Positions 35,046 to 42,844 of a stretch of DNA of 64,000 bases are shown here, piece after piece. A program made the position numbers and the translations under genes. Position 1 is the stretch's first letter; every line of letters begins with the position of its first letter. The notes beneath the pieces are model-generated. The model worked only from the letters and a program-made list of their open reading frames with translations. It did no database searches and was not told where the DNA came from. The DNA is from Candidatus Latescibacterota bacterium (GTDB lineage: Bacteria; Latescibacterota; UBA2968; UBA8231), in NCBI GenBank assembly GCA_022827835.1, contig JAJEIO010000006.1, positions 1 through 64,000 of the forward strand. The letters are read 5' to 3'.

Positions 35046-35974
35046 TGGTCGATCAGTGTTTTGAGGATCTGGAGCAGCTTGCACACGACTTGTGCAGACT
35101 CTTTCCTGATTTTAGCAATCTCGCACCACTCAAGCGCCTGGCCGACGGAGCAAGTAGCATCGTCGTCGAGGGCGTGGGTGATTTTGTTTTTCGCATCGGG
35201 AAGAACCCAGAGTCTGTCGATAGTTATAGGCACGAGGCTCAGTTGCTGCCGATCCTCCGTGGCCATGTGGACGTCCCCATACCCGACCCAAGATGGTGCG
35301 CAGGTCCATCAGAAGCATTGCCATTCGGGGTGTTTGGGTATAGAAAGCTGCCAGGCGAGTCGCTACAGAAGAAACGCATAGAAGCGCTTGAGTGGAAAAA
35401 AATTGCAGCAGATGTCGGCACCTTCATGCAACAGCTACATGCTGTCCCGTTGGACTGCATAAAAGATGTCAAACTGCCCGATTTTCATGGCAAGCCGTCA
35501 ACGCTGGCGGACATTCAAGCTCAAGTTCTGCCGTACTTGAAACTCGTCCTAACGGCAAGAGAGTATGAGGTAGCGAATCAATGGATGGAGCAGATGCAGA
35601 TCGATAGTCGGATGCAGCAGTACAGTCCGACGCTAGTACATGGCGATCTGTTCTATGCGAACCTTCTTGTGGACGAAGTTAAATCGAGGATCACCGGAGT
35701 AGTGGACTTCGAGAATGCCAGTATTGGTGATCCTGCGCAAGACTTCGCCACTCAATACTCGCTCGGTCAGCCATTCTATGACGCAGTTGTCGATGCGTAT
35801 ATAAAGGCGGGTGGACATGTTGACGAATCATTGGAGTATCGTATGCACCAACTCAGAATTCTACGTAGTATCTATGGCCTCTTGTTCTTTGCTAAGACTG
35901 GTGATCTGATTGAGTTTGCAGACTCTGTGCACAAGCTGCGCCACTCAGATCTTTTGCATGACGTGGCGAAGTGA
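35045..35974 (+). CDS. Aminoglycoside-phosphotransferase-family kinase
   Basis: A 309-residue APH/choline-kinase-fold protein. The catalytic loop is LVHGDLFYANLL (about 199-210, H-G-D-x4-N) and the metal-binding segment is GVVDFENASIGDPAQDFA (about 219-236). The N-lobe has DGASSIVVEGVGDFVFRIGK with the ATP-binding Lys. The family includes aminoglycoside and macrolide phosphotransferases and homoserine or thiamine kinases; motif order fits the antibiotic-type APH group, but resistance is not shown. It stands as a single gene in the array. Confidence 0.8.
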   Translation: MVDQCFEDLEQLAHDLCRLFPDFSNLAPLKRLADGASSIVVEGVGDFVFRIGKNPESVDSYRHEAQLLPILRGHVDVPIPDPRWCAGPSEALPFGVFGYRKLPGESLQKKRIEALEWKKIAADVGTFMQQLHAVPLDCIKDVKLPDFHGKPSTLADIQAQVLPYLKLVLTAREYEVANQWMEQMQIDSRMQQYSPTLVHGDLFYANLLVDEVKSRITGVVDFENASIGDPAQDFATQYSLGQPFYDAVVDAYIKAGGHVDESLEYRMHQLRILRSIYGLLFFAKTGDLIEFADSVHKLRHSDLLHDVAK

Positions 35975-36127
35975 TAGAACGAAACTCATACAGGAGTATA
36001 GAATCCCACTTCATATATCAGCTCCATTCCCGGCTGAAGCGCATTCGTGCCTTCGCCACGCCGCTAAACGCGGCACGGGAATGGGCAACCCGTTAGATAA
36101 CACCCAATTTGAAAGGTCATCTGATCG

Positions 36128-36340
36128 ATGCAGTTCTCCGATATCCTGATCGCTTCGTACGAAAATCACGCACGTGAACGAGAATCGAGTACTTCCGAGG
36201 AACTCGTGGAAGCAGAAGAAGCTCATCCCCTACCTGCGTCCTAAGTCGGTTTGCAATTCATCCGAGAAGAGATACTGTCGAGGCTTGAGGGCAAGCTCGC
36301 AATCGTAGGATCAGGCCGCGTCCGACTGCGAACGCGGTGA
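36128..36340 (+). pseudogene. Deleted duplicate of the DUF433/DUF5615 toxin-antitoxin pair
   Basis: An ATG at 36128 opens an unrelated 22-codon lead that joins the C-terminus of the antitoxin (EELVEAEEAHPLPAS, stop at 36244). A TTG at 36251 then restarts MQFI joined in frame to REEILSRLEGKLAIVGSGRV, the last 25 residues of the toxin (stop at 36340). About 91 toxin residues are deleted. The flank GATTTGCGCTGCGCG is also shared with 29481. The remainder of the 425-base gap (35975-36399) shows nothing else. Confidence 0.75.
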
Positions 36341-36399
36341 GATTTGCGCTGCGCGTCCTGCACTGTCCAAAAATTCACTGAAACTTCTGGAGATTTCTC

Positions 36400-36777
36400 A
36401 TGCGGTTCAATGGCATTTGTATAGTAACACAGAACGTGCCCAGATTGTGCGCTTTCTACCGAGAGATACTAAAACTCGAACCAGAAGAAGGAGATGTATT
36501 TAAGATCGTTCCAACGGAAGGGGCCGTGTTGTCCATCTTCTCTTCAGAACACATGGAGGAGATGGCTCGTGGAAGCCTGAAAGGGGCTGGATACGGTAGC
36601 TATACGATCGAGTTTGAGGTAGAAGACGTCGACCAAGAATTTGAGCGTTTGCAGGCTATGAATGTTGAGATTGTTAAACCGCCTACAACTCAACCGTGGG
36701 GCCGTCGGTCCGTTTGGTTTCGCGATCCAGATAGGAACATCGTCAATTTTTATGTCAATGTGGAGGTTCAAGGATGA
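36400..36777 (+). CDS. VOC/glyoxalase-family protein
   Basis: A 125-residue single vicinal-oxygen-chelate module: the N-terminal strand FNGICIVTQNVPRLCAFYRE, then IEFEVEDVDQEFERLQ and a C-terminal VWFRDPDRNIVNFYVNV. The last Glu ligand of metal-binding members is replaced (NFY), and the first His is absent (GICI), so it may bind a ligand rather than act as a metalloenzyme, like bleomycin-binding relatives. It is followed 24 bases later by an attC-like site. Confidence 0.8.
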   Translation: MRFNGICIVTQNVPRLCAFYREILKLEPEEGDVFKIVPTEGAVLSIFSSEHMEEMARGSLKGAGYGSYTIEFEVEDVDQEFERLQAMNVEIVKPPTTQPWGRRSVWFRDPDRNIVNFYVNVEVQG

Positions 36778-36801
36778 ATAGGACCCAGAAGTGTCACGAA
36801 C

Positions 36802-36886
36802 GACTAACACGCCCGTGCTCGGCTCCGGGCTCGCGCCCCTCGCGCAACCGCTTTCGCGGGGTTCGGGCACGGCGAAAACGTTATTC
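36802..36886 (+). other. attC-like recombination site
   Basis: An 85-base imperfect palindrome from GACTAAC (36802-36808) to GTTATTC (36880-36886). CGCCCGTGC pairs with GCACGGCG with one extra base, and CCCCTCGCG with CGCGGGG around the apical loop. GC content is far above the flanking genes. Position, size and end motifs fit an attC site closing the VOC cassette. Confidence 0.65.
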
Positions 36887-36919
36887 GAACCTGAAATAAG
36901 GGAATGTACTTAGCCGACT

Positions 36920-37537
36920 ATGGAACCTAATTGGCTCACCTGGGCAAGAAAAATTCAGGCGATTGGTCAGAATGGCCTAGCGTATTCCAAGGATCCCTTT
37001 GATATCGAGCGATTCGAGGAGCTACGCGAACTTGCGTTGGAGATCTTACAAAATTACACGGACTCAGATCTGCCAAGAATTCGGGATCTGTTTGCTGGTG
37101 AGCATGGTCACGCAACGCCTAAAGTCGATGTGCGAGGTGTCGTTTTCAACGAGGATGCTATCCTGCTGGTCAGAGAGCGAGCGGATGGCAAGTGGACGTT
37201 GCCTGGGGGATGGGTCGATGTCAACGAGTCGCCGAGCGAGTCCGTGGTACGCGAAGTCTTCGAGGAATCGGGCTACCAGACGAAAGCGCTGAAGCTACTA
37301 GCCTGCTATGACCGAAACAGACACCCCCACCCTCCTCACCCGTATCACGTCTATAAGCTTTTCTTTCACTGCGAAATCCTAGGTGGAAGCCCATCTACAA
37401 GCTATGAAACGGATGGTGTCGATTTCTTCAAGCAAGATGCCATCCCTGAACTGTCCACAGGTAGGGTAACTTCTGCCCAGATTGACCGTTTTTTCGAGTT
37501 TTTGAGGTCGCCGGATTTACCAACTGATTTTGATTGA
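36920..37537 (+). CDS. NUDIX hydrolase with N-terminal NUDIX_N2-like domain
   Basis: A 205-residue protein. Residues about 1-65 (LTWARKIQAIGQNGLAYSKD) match the helical domain found in front of some ADP-ribose or nucleoside-diphosphate hydrolases. The NUDIX box GWVDVNESPSESVVREVFEE, then SGY (about 97-119), has the G-x5-E-x7-RE-x2-EE-x-G pattern complete. Its last codons overlap the start of a truncated HAD gene. Confidence 0.85.
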   Translation: MEPNWLTWARKIQAIGQNGLAYSKDPFDIERFEELRELALEILQNYTDSDLPRIRDLFAGEHGHATPKVDVRGVVFNEDAILLVRERADGKWTLPGGWVDVNESPSESVVREVFEESGYQTKALKLLACYDRNRHPHPPHPYHVYKLFFHCEILGGSPSTSYETDGVDFFKQDAIPELSTGRVTSAQIDRFFEFLRSPDLPTDFD

Positions 37538-37784
37538 GCAATCGGTCAGGGACCAATTTAAAGCCAACGAGGTGGTTGTTGTCGATGACTACATAATACG
37601 AGGGATTGCGTGGGGCAATGCAGCAGGAGCCACAACGATTTGGTTTCAAAATGGGAAATTCGCCGATCTTGTGCCCAATGACGAAACGGGCGATCCCGAT
37701 TTTACGATTCAATCGCTAAGTCAGCTTCCCAAGATTCTGGATCAGTCTCGTGAGAAATACATCTTATCGGGATCACTCCAATGA
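37530..37784 (+). pseudogene. 5'-truncated duplicate of the HAD gene at 39671
   Basis: An 84-codon frame (TTG 37530) whose residues from about 13 on are nearly identical to the C-terminal 64 residues of the HAD-like protein at 39671 (NEVVVVDDYIIRGIAWGNAA, then GATTIWFQNGKFADLVPNDE). The catalytic N-terminal half (FDYGRT) is absent. It reads through without stops and overlaps its neighbours on both sides by 4-8 bases, so it might still be translated, but it cannot be a working HAD enzyme. Confidence 0.75.
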
Positions 37785-38230
37785 TCAGAATTGCAAAAGC
37801 TGAAGAAAATGAAGAGTTAAGTAGCCTTGCAATGCGCTCAAAAGCGCATTGGAACTACGATGCAGATTTTCTTGAAGCATGTCGTCAGGATCTAACTTAT
37901 ACCCAACAAGACATTAGCCATCACACCGTCTATGTGGTAGAAGAAATGGGACAGGTCATCGGCTTTTATAGGCTAGAAACCAGAGAGAATGAACTCGAAC
38001 TGTCTGATTTATTTATTGAGCCAAGCAAAATAGGCCAGGGACATGGGAAGAGACTTTGGGATCATGCGATTGATCAAGCGAGGCAGTTAGGTTTTCACAA
38101 AATGTCTATTCATTCAGATCCGTATGCGGAATTATTTTATTTATCAAGAGGTGCCGTTCGGATTGGAGAAGTACCTTCAGCGGCGATTCCAGGGCGCACT
38201 ATTCCCTTATTAGAATTTGCACTTAAATAG
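37781..38230 (+). CDS. GNAT N-acetyltransferase
   Basis: A 149-residue single-domain acetyltransferase with VYVVEEMGQVIGFYRLE (beta 3-4), EPSKIGQGHGKRLWDHAI as the acetyl-CoA loop (about 87-104) and a C-terminal DPYAELFYLSRGAVRIGEVP typical of one GNAT subfamily. The start overlaps the preceding truncated HAD frame by 4 bases (ATGA). Low GC content and AT-rich codons. Confidence 0.85.
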   Translation: MIRIAKAEENEELSSLAMRSKAHWNYDADFLEACRQDLTYTQQDISHHTVYVVEEMGQVIGFYRLETRENELELSDLFIEPSKIGQGHGKRLWDHAIDQARQLGFHKMSIHSDPYAELFYLSRGAVRIGEVPSAAIPGRTIPLLEFALK

Positions 38231-38294
38231 AGCGCCTGAAACAAGACGAGGAGACTAGAGGCACTACTAAAGGTTGTCTGAAGAGAGGCACGGG

Positions 38295-38807
38295 ATGTCT
38301 GAGAAATCGAGACCAGCTATCGAATACGAAGCGTTTCAGGTAGAAACGGGTGGACAGGATGTTCTCGTCACCTGGTTTCCTCCTCGCGATGTGCCGGAAG
38401 GACAACGCCACGGTTCTGGTGGTATTTGCCTGACAGACAACGGCGAAGTTGTGCTGGCTACGCAAGATGGAGAAACGTGGGGATTCCCAGCAGGCAGACC
38501 GGAAGGAAGCGAGTCGTGGGAGGAAACTCTGCGGCGGGAGATGAGAGAGGAAGCATGCGTTGAGGTCAGAGAGGCAAAGCTATTGGGATTCTCACGCGGA
38601 GAGTGTATCAGGGGACACGAAAAAGGTCTGGTACTCGTGCGCTCCATCTGGCTGGCGAAAGTCGAGCTCAATGAGTGGGTACCCGAACACGAGACGCTGG
38701 CGCGCAAACTGGTTCAACCTGAAGGGGTCCTTGGGGAGTTAGCGCTGGACGTTTTTCTACCCCTGCACCATCGCGCTCTCATTGCTGCTGGCCTATTGAA
38801 GGAGTAA
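38295..38807 (+). CDS. NUDIX hydrolase
   Basis: A 170-residue NUDIX protein; the box GRPEGSESWEETLRREMREE, then ACVEV (about 76-100) keeps G, E, RE and EE residues. AGAGG lies 7 bases ahead of ATG 38295; the frame is open to TTG 38274. Substrate unknown. The 3' end (AAGLLKE-stop) is copied as a 27-base fossil at 40322-40348, right behind repeat copy 4. Confidence 0.82.
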   Translation: MSEKSRPAIEYEAFQVETGGQDVLVTWFPPRDVPEGQRHGSGGICLTDNGEVVLATQDGETWGFPAGRPEGSESWEETLRREMREEACVEVREAKLLGFSRGECIRGHEKGLVLVRSIWLAKVELNEWVPEHETLARKLVQPEGVLGELALDVFLPLHHRALIAAGLLKE

Positions 38808-38871
38808 GCAACCGAGGCGATCAAGTCGCCAACGGAAGAACCGTTAGAGGAAATACGGCCCAGGAAGGAAC

Positions 38872-39621
38872 ATGAAGATAGCGGTCCTGACAGATGTCCA
38901 CGGCAATTTGCCCGCACTTCAGGTTGCTCTGAGAGCAATTCGGCGCGAGGGTGCCGACGCGATTTTTCACACAGGCGACGCCATAGGCATCGGCCCCTTT
39001 CCCGCAGAATGCTTGGAACTGCTGCTGAGCACGTCTGGCATGAATCTGATTTGCGGTAACCATGACTCCTGGTTTTCGACCGGGCTTCCAGAACCACAAC
39101 CACCGTGGATGAGCGACGGCGAGTTAAAACATCATCAGTGGGTACATTCCTGCCTTGATCCGTCACTCCGCTCTACAGTGAGAGAATGGCCCTACCTGAT
39201 TCAAGATGTGTATGAAGGTGTTCGAATATCGTTCCTCCACTACGGCCTCACAGAGTCGCAGGTTGACTTCAAGCCCATCATCCATAATCCTCGTCCCGTC
39301 GATTTGGATAAAGTCTTCGCAGATATAAAATCCGATCTCGTATTCTATGGCCACAAACATTCACCTTCAGATTTAGTAGGGACGGCCAGATACGTAAATC
39401 CCGGTTCCTTGGGCTGCTATTCAGAACCTATTGCGCGATTTGCCATCCTAAAGTGCGCGAGCAGGAGCTACGAATTGAAAATGCGTCACGTTCCGTACGA
39501 TGATAGCGCCCTATTCCAACAGTTTGAAAGTCGCGATGTGCCCGACCGACATTTCATCTATAAAGCATGCTTCGGCGGAAGGAATGCACCATCCCGCCCC
39601 GGACCAGATATGGCTTTGTAG
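38872..39621 (+). CDS. YfcE/MJ0936-type metallophosphoesterase
   Basis: A 249-residue calcineurin-like phosphoesterase. All metal motifs are present: TDVHGN (about 7-12), HTGDAIGIGP, CGNHDSW and FYGHKHSP. AGGAAGG precedes the ATG. The family hydrolyses phosphodiesters; the physiological substrate is unknown. A C-terminal extension (about 205-249) is not part of the core. Confidence 0.85.
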   Translation: MKIAVLTDVHGNLPALQVALRAIRREGADAIFHTGDAIGIGPFPAECLELLLSTSGMNLICGNHDSWFSTGLPEPQPPWMSDGELKHHQWVHSCLDPSLRSTVREWPYLIQDVYEGVRISFLHYGLTESQVDFKPIIHNPRPVDLDKVFADIKSDLVFYGHKHSPSDLVGTARYVNPGSLGCYSEPIARFAILKCASRSYELKMRHVPYDDSALFQQFESRDVPDRHFIYKACFGGRNAPSRPGPDMAL

Positions 39622-39670
39622 AACTTGATCCGGATTTTCGCTCGCTCAGAGACCAAAGGAGATATTTGCC

Positions 39671-40135
39671 GTGGCGAAGATGATAATCTTTGATTATGGC
39701 CGCACCCTATATGATCGAGAAACCGACGATTTCTTTCCCGACGCAATCCCCGTCGTAAGAACGCTAGCTGAGAAGTACCGACTTAGTATCGTATCGGTCT
39801 CCCCGGCGGATGAGGAAGAGTCCCGCATAGAGGCATTGCGAGAACAAGGTATTCTCGACTATTTCGAGGAGATCGTCTTCACCGCAAGCGGCGACGCCAA
39901 ATCCAAGGGATATGAGGACCTGTTAAGAAAAGTCGGTCTTAAAGCCCACGAAGTGGTTGTTGTCGATGACTATATAATACGAGGGATTGCGTGGGGCAAT
40001 GCAGCAGGAGCGACAACAGTTTGGTTTCAAAATGGGAAATTCGCCGATCTTGTGCCCAACGACGAAACGGGCGATCCCGATTTTACGATTCACTCGCTAA
40101 GTGAGCTCCCCAAGATTCTAGATCAGTCTCGTTAG
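39671..40135 (+). CDS. HAD-like hydrolase
   Basis: A 154-residue HAD-fold protein from GTG 39671. Motif I is IFDYGRTLYD (nucleophile Asp at about 8; the usual second acidic residue, D+2, is Gly), motif III Lys is in DAKSKGYEDLL, and motif IV is VVVVDDYIIRG. Replacement of D+2 is atypical for phosphatases, so catalysis is uncertain. A truncated duplicate of its second half lies at 37530. The attC-like stretch at 40141 follows the stop. Confidence 0.75.
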   Translation: MAKMIIFDYGRTLYDRETDDFFPDAIPVVRTLAEKYRLSIVSVSPADEEESRIEALREQGILDYFEEIVFTASGDAKSKGYEDLLRKVGLKAHEVVVVDDYIIRGIAWGNAAGATTVWFQNGKFADLVPNDETGDPDFTIHSLSELPKILDQSR

Positions 40136-40140
40136 TGTTC

Positions 40141-40174
40141 AGGCAACACAGCGATTTGCGCTGCGGTGTTAGGC
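40141..40174 (+). other. Short attC-like site
   Basis: AGGCAAC (40141-40147) to GTTAGGC (40168-40174). AACACAGCG pairs with CGCT-GCG-GTGTT with a 3-base bulge. At 34 bases it is shorter than standard attC sites, so it is at best a reduced site. The inner GATTTGCGCTGCG also occurs after the toxin genes at 29481 and 36338. Confidence 0.4.
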
Positions 40175-40197
40175 GCATCAGATTCAGAACAATCGTT

Positions 40198-40320
40198 CTA
40201 TCTCAAGTTATTTCAGAGAGTTACGTAGAATACCCCAGTCTCGCGGTATTGATTGCGACTGTTCATACTGATACGTACCTTCGGATCAGATAAGGGCGAT
40301 TACCCGAACCAATCGGGTAC
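40198..40320 (+). repeat. ~125-bp intergenic repeat, copy 4
   Basis: It starts CTATCTCAAGTTATTTCAGA, with GTTACGTAGAATACCCCAGT, TTGATTGCGACTGTTCATAC and ACCTTCGGATCAGATAAGGG blocks. The terminal hairpin is shortened on both arms to CCCGA-ACCAA-TCGGG, so pairing is kept despite a 4-base loss. It runs directly into a fossil of the NUDIX gene end. Confidence 0.72.
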
Positions 40321-40321
40321 A

Positions 40322-40348
40322 ATCGCTGCTGGCCTATTGAAGGAGTGA
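40322..40348 (+). pseudogene. 27-base fossil of the NUDIX gene 3' end
   Basis: ATCGCTGCTGGCCTATTGAA followed by GGAGTGA repeats the end of the NUDIX gene at 38807 (IAAGLLKE-stop) with one base change plus a changed stop codon. Its AAGGAG now serves as the ribosome site for the gene at 40355. Confidence 0.6.
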
Positions 40349-40354
40349 TTAACG

Positions 40355-40930
40355 ATGATCAGGTACGCACAGAATACAGATAGTTGGGAGGATTGGCAGC
40401 TTGACTATCGACTCGGATTGATCCTCATCATGCCTCCGAAAGGGGTGAGCGACCAAATAGATCCATTGCGGGAGCAGTACGATCCGAAATCTCATGCCAC
40501 GTGCGGTACTCACATCTCCGTATCGGACCCACTTAGCCTGGAGATGACTCCAGACCTCGAAACTGAGATCCGAGCCATATTGCAGGACTTTCAGCCCTTT
40601 GAGCTCCATTTCCGTACCCTCCACGCTTCCAGCAAGCATCCGGGTGTCTCATACTCAGTACATCCTGAGGAGCCAATACGCGCGTTGCAGGAGGCCCTCC
40701 ATAAATCCCGAGCATTTGGTGGCAAGGTGTATAAGAGGAGGCACATACCACCTCATATGACAATCGCGGAGTTTATCTCGATACCAGAGAGTCTCAAGCT
40801 TCGCGACCAACTCCAAGACACGGCACCCAAAGGGTCGTTCATTTGCGATAGATTAGAGTTCATAGTTCCCGACGATAACATGCGCTGGCATCGGGAAATA
40901 ACCTTCATGTTGGGCAGTTCTAAAACCTGA
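40355..40930 (+). CDS. 2'-5' RNA ligase-like 2H phosphoesterase
   Basis: A 191-residue protein with the two HxS/T motifs of 2H enzymes: CGTHISVSDP (about 49-58) and PPHMTIAEF (about 131-139). Length and layout fit the LigT-like/CPDase group, which hydrolyse cyclic phosphodiesters or process RNA ends; in phage-bacterium conflict some members degrade cyclic-oligonucleotide signals. The specific role here is unknown. The start uses AAGGAG from the upstream NUDIX fossil. Confidence 0.8.
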   Translation: MIRYAQNTDSWEDWQLDYRLGLILIMPPKGVSDQIDPLREQYDPKSHATCGTHISVSDPLSLEMTPDLETEIRAILQDFQPFELHFRTLHASSKHPGVSYSVHPEEPIRALQEALHKSRAFGGKVYKRRHIPPHMTIAEFISIPESLKLRDQLQDTAPKGSFICDRLEFIVPDDNMRWHREITFMLGSSKT

Positions 40931-40956
40931 CAATCGCTATCAGTTCCCAAATTGCA

Positions 40957-41415
40957 ATGAAAATCCGTCACAGAGCTTACGCCTATATCACCAATGGGAG
41001 CCGCCTGCTCCTCTTTACTCACCCGAAAGCACCGGAAGCCGGCATTCAAGTTCCGGCCGGAACGATTGAGCCCGGAGAGAATCCCAAAGATGCCGCGATG
41101 CGAGAAGCAACAGAGGAGACCGGTTTAACCGAGCTCAGATATGAGCAGTTCCTGGCCCAAGATACCCGAGACATGCGGGATTGCGGGCGCGATGAACTAC
41201 AGTATCGCTGGTTCTTTCATTTGTCTGTACAAAGGCCAATAGAAGAAACCTGGCGTCATGGAGAACATGCGGAGGACGGATCTGTGATCCATCCATTCGA
41301 TTTCTTTTGGGCCGATGTCAGAGCACTTCCTAAGCTTGTTGCCAATTACGACTACAAGATTGACTTGCTGGTAGAGTCAATGAATCATGTCCGTTACCTT
41401 GGTAAAGCACTATAA
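40957..41415 (+). CDS. NUDIX hydrolase
   Basis: A 152-residue NUDIX protein: box GTIEPGENPKDAAMREATEE, then TGL (about 36-58), complete. The N-terminus (AYAYITNGSRLLLFTHPKA) resembles 7,8-dihydro-8-oxoguanine-type or house-cleaning hydrolases, without evidence for a substrate. The 3' end overlaps the GrpB gene by 29 bases. Confidence 0.82.
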   Translation: MKIRHRAYAYITNGSRLLLFTHPKAPEAGIQVPAGTIEPGENPKDAAMREATEETGLTELRYEQFLAQDTRDMRDCGRDELQYRWFFHLSVQRPIEETWRHGEHAEDGSVIHPFDFFWADVRALPKLVANYDYKIDLLVESMNHVRYLGKAL

Positions 41416-41935
41416 TCCGGCTTGGCCCTCGTGGTTCGAAGAGTTGCGACGCCGTTTTGACTCTGTTTTGTCAGGAAGGTATTGCAGCATCGAGCATGTC
41501 GGTAGCACCTCGGTCGCCGGAATGACGGCCAAGCCGATCATTGACGTTGACATTGTCATTGAGCCACAGGATTTTGAGCGCACGAAGGACCGGCTTGCAG
41601 AGATCGGATATTTCCATGAAGGCGACCTAGGTATTCCCGGAAGAGATGCCTTTGATCTGTCCGATAGCGGCCTGAAGGATTCTTTGCCCGTCCACCATAC
41701 GTACGTTTGTGACAAGTATGGTGAAGCCTTGAAGCGGCATCTCGTCTTCAGGGATTTCCTCAGACTAAGTTCCGAATATGTTCGTAGGCTCAGTACCCTG
41801 AAATGGCAACTCGCCGAAGAGCACGACAATGACCGCCAGTCGTACATGGATGGAAAAGTCGCTCTGTGCGAGGAGATTTATGAGAAGGGGCTAGAGGCCC
41901 TGGAGTGTCGGCGCAGTCTGTACTTACCATTTTAA
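41387..41935 (+). CDS. GrpB/UPF0157 family nucleotidyltransferase-like protein
   Basis: A 182-residue protein with the family signature: VKHYNPAWPSWFEELRRRF at the start, IEHVGSTSVAGMTAKPIIDV (about 36-55) forming an NTase-type GS...D.D site, and LKRHLVFRDFLR. GrpB proteins are common in integron and plasmid cassettes and next to toxin or resistance genes; no reaction is established. The ATG lies inside the preceding NUDIX gene. Confidence 0.85.
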   Translation: MSVTLVKHYNPAWPSWFEELRRRFDSVLSGRYCSIEHVGSTSVAGMTAKPIIDVDIVIEPQDFERTKDRLAEIGYFHEGDLGIPGRDAFDLSDSGLKDSLPVHHTYVCDKYGEALKRHLVFRDFLRLSSEYVRRLSTLKWQLAEEHDNDRQSYMDGKVALCEEIYEKGLEALECRRSLYLPF

Positions 41936-42027
41936 AAGAAATCAGCAGGAGTAGAGATATATGAACAAGATCAGGGGCCGACGACTATTGGATCCTGACA
42001 CTCCCCAAAACATGAGGCTGGAGTCCT

Positions 42028-42777
42028 ATGTCCGAATGGTTTGAAAACGAAGACTTCTGGACGGAAATGTATCCCTATATGTTCCCAGAAGAGCGATTTG
42101 AATCTGCGGAAGATCAAATCGACAAAATTCTTTCGCTGGTGGAGTTCAGCGGGACACATATCCTCGATCTGTGCTGCGGCCCCGGCCGACATGCCACGCT
42201 CCTGGCCGAGCGAGGATTTTCCGTAACAGGAGTTGATTCTACAGCGTTCCTACTGCAAAAAGCTAGGGCGCGAGCAAACGAGCAGAAATTAGACGTTGAG
42301 TTTGTGCAGGAGGACATGCGTCGTTTTGTGCGGCCCTCCTCGTACGACTTGGTGCTCAACATGTTTACGTCCTTCGGCTATTTCGATGACAAGGACGAGG
42401 ACCTGCGAGTGCTCAGCAATATCTACGAGAGTCTCAGACCTGGGGGAGTCCTCGTAATGGAGATGATGGGTAAAGAGTGGTTGGCCAAGGTATTTGCCGC
42501 GACCTCCTCCGAAGCTCTTCCCGACGGGACATTGATCGTTCAACGTCGAGAAATCTTCGATGATTGGACGAGGATTCACAACGAGTGGCTCCTGATTCGG
42601 GATGAGCAGGTAAAATCGTTCGAGTTTCACCACACGTTGTACTCCGGCCAGGAACTGAAGGATCGTCTCTTGCAAGTTGGGTTTAGTACTACGCAACTAT
42701 ATGGAGATTTGGAAGGCAGTGCGTATGGGACTAGCGCAAAGAGGCTGATTGCTCTTGCGCGCAAAGAGGCATCGTGA
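42028..42777 (+). CDS. Class I SAM-dependent methyltransferase
   Basis: A 249-residue methyltransferase: motif I LDLCCGPGRHATLLAERGF (about 47-65), acidic end of beta 2 in VTGVDST, motif post-I VQEDMRRF and motif IV DLVLNMFTSFGYFDD. The C-terminal half matches the cyclopropane-type/ubiE-like small-molecule methyltransferases. Substrate unknown. A 92-base gap before it shows no recognised signal. Confidence 0.85.
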   Translation: MSEWFENEDFWTEMYPYMFPEERFESAEDQIDKILSLVEFSGTHILDLCCGPGRHATLLAERGFSVTGVDSTAFLLQKARARANEQKLDVEFVQEDMRRFVRPSSYDLVLNMFTSFGYFDDKDEDLRVLSNIYESLRPGGVLVMEMMGKEWLAKVFAATSSEALPDGTLIVQRREIFDDWTRIHNEWLLIRDEQVKSFEFHHTLYSGQELKDRLLQVGFSTTQLYGDLEGSAYGTSAKRLIALARKEAS

Positions 42778-42844
42778 ACTACCGGCATTTTAGAGCAAAC
42801 TTCATTTAACACGTTCGCGCCCGGCTGCGGGGCAAAGGAAAAAA

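Noticed and set aside
24134-40320. CRISPR array
   Set aside because: The five repeats are about 125 bases long and kilobases apart with genes between them; there are no short regular repeats with spacers anywhere in the window.
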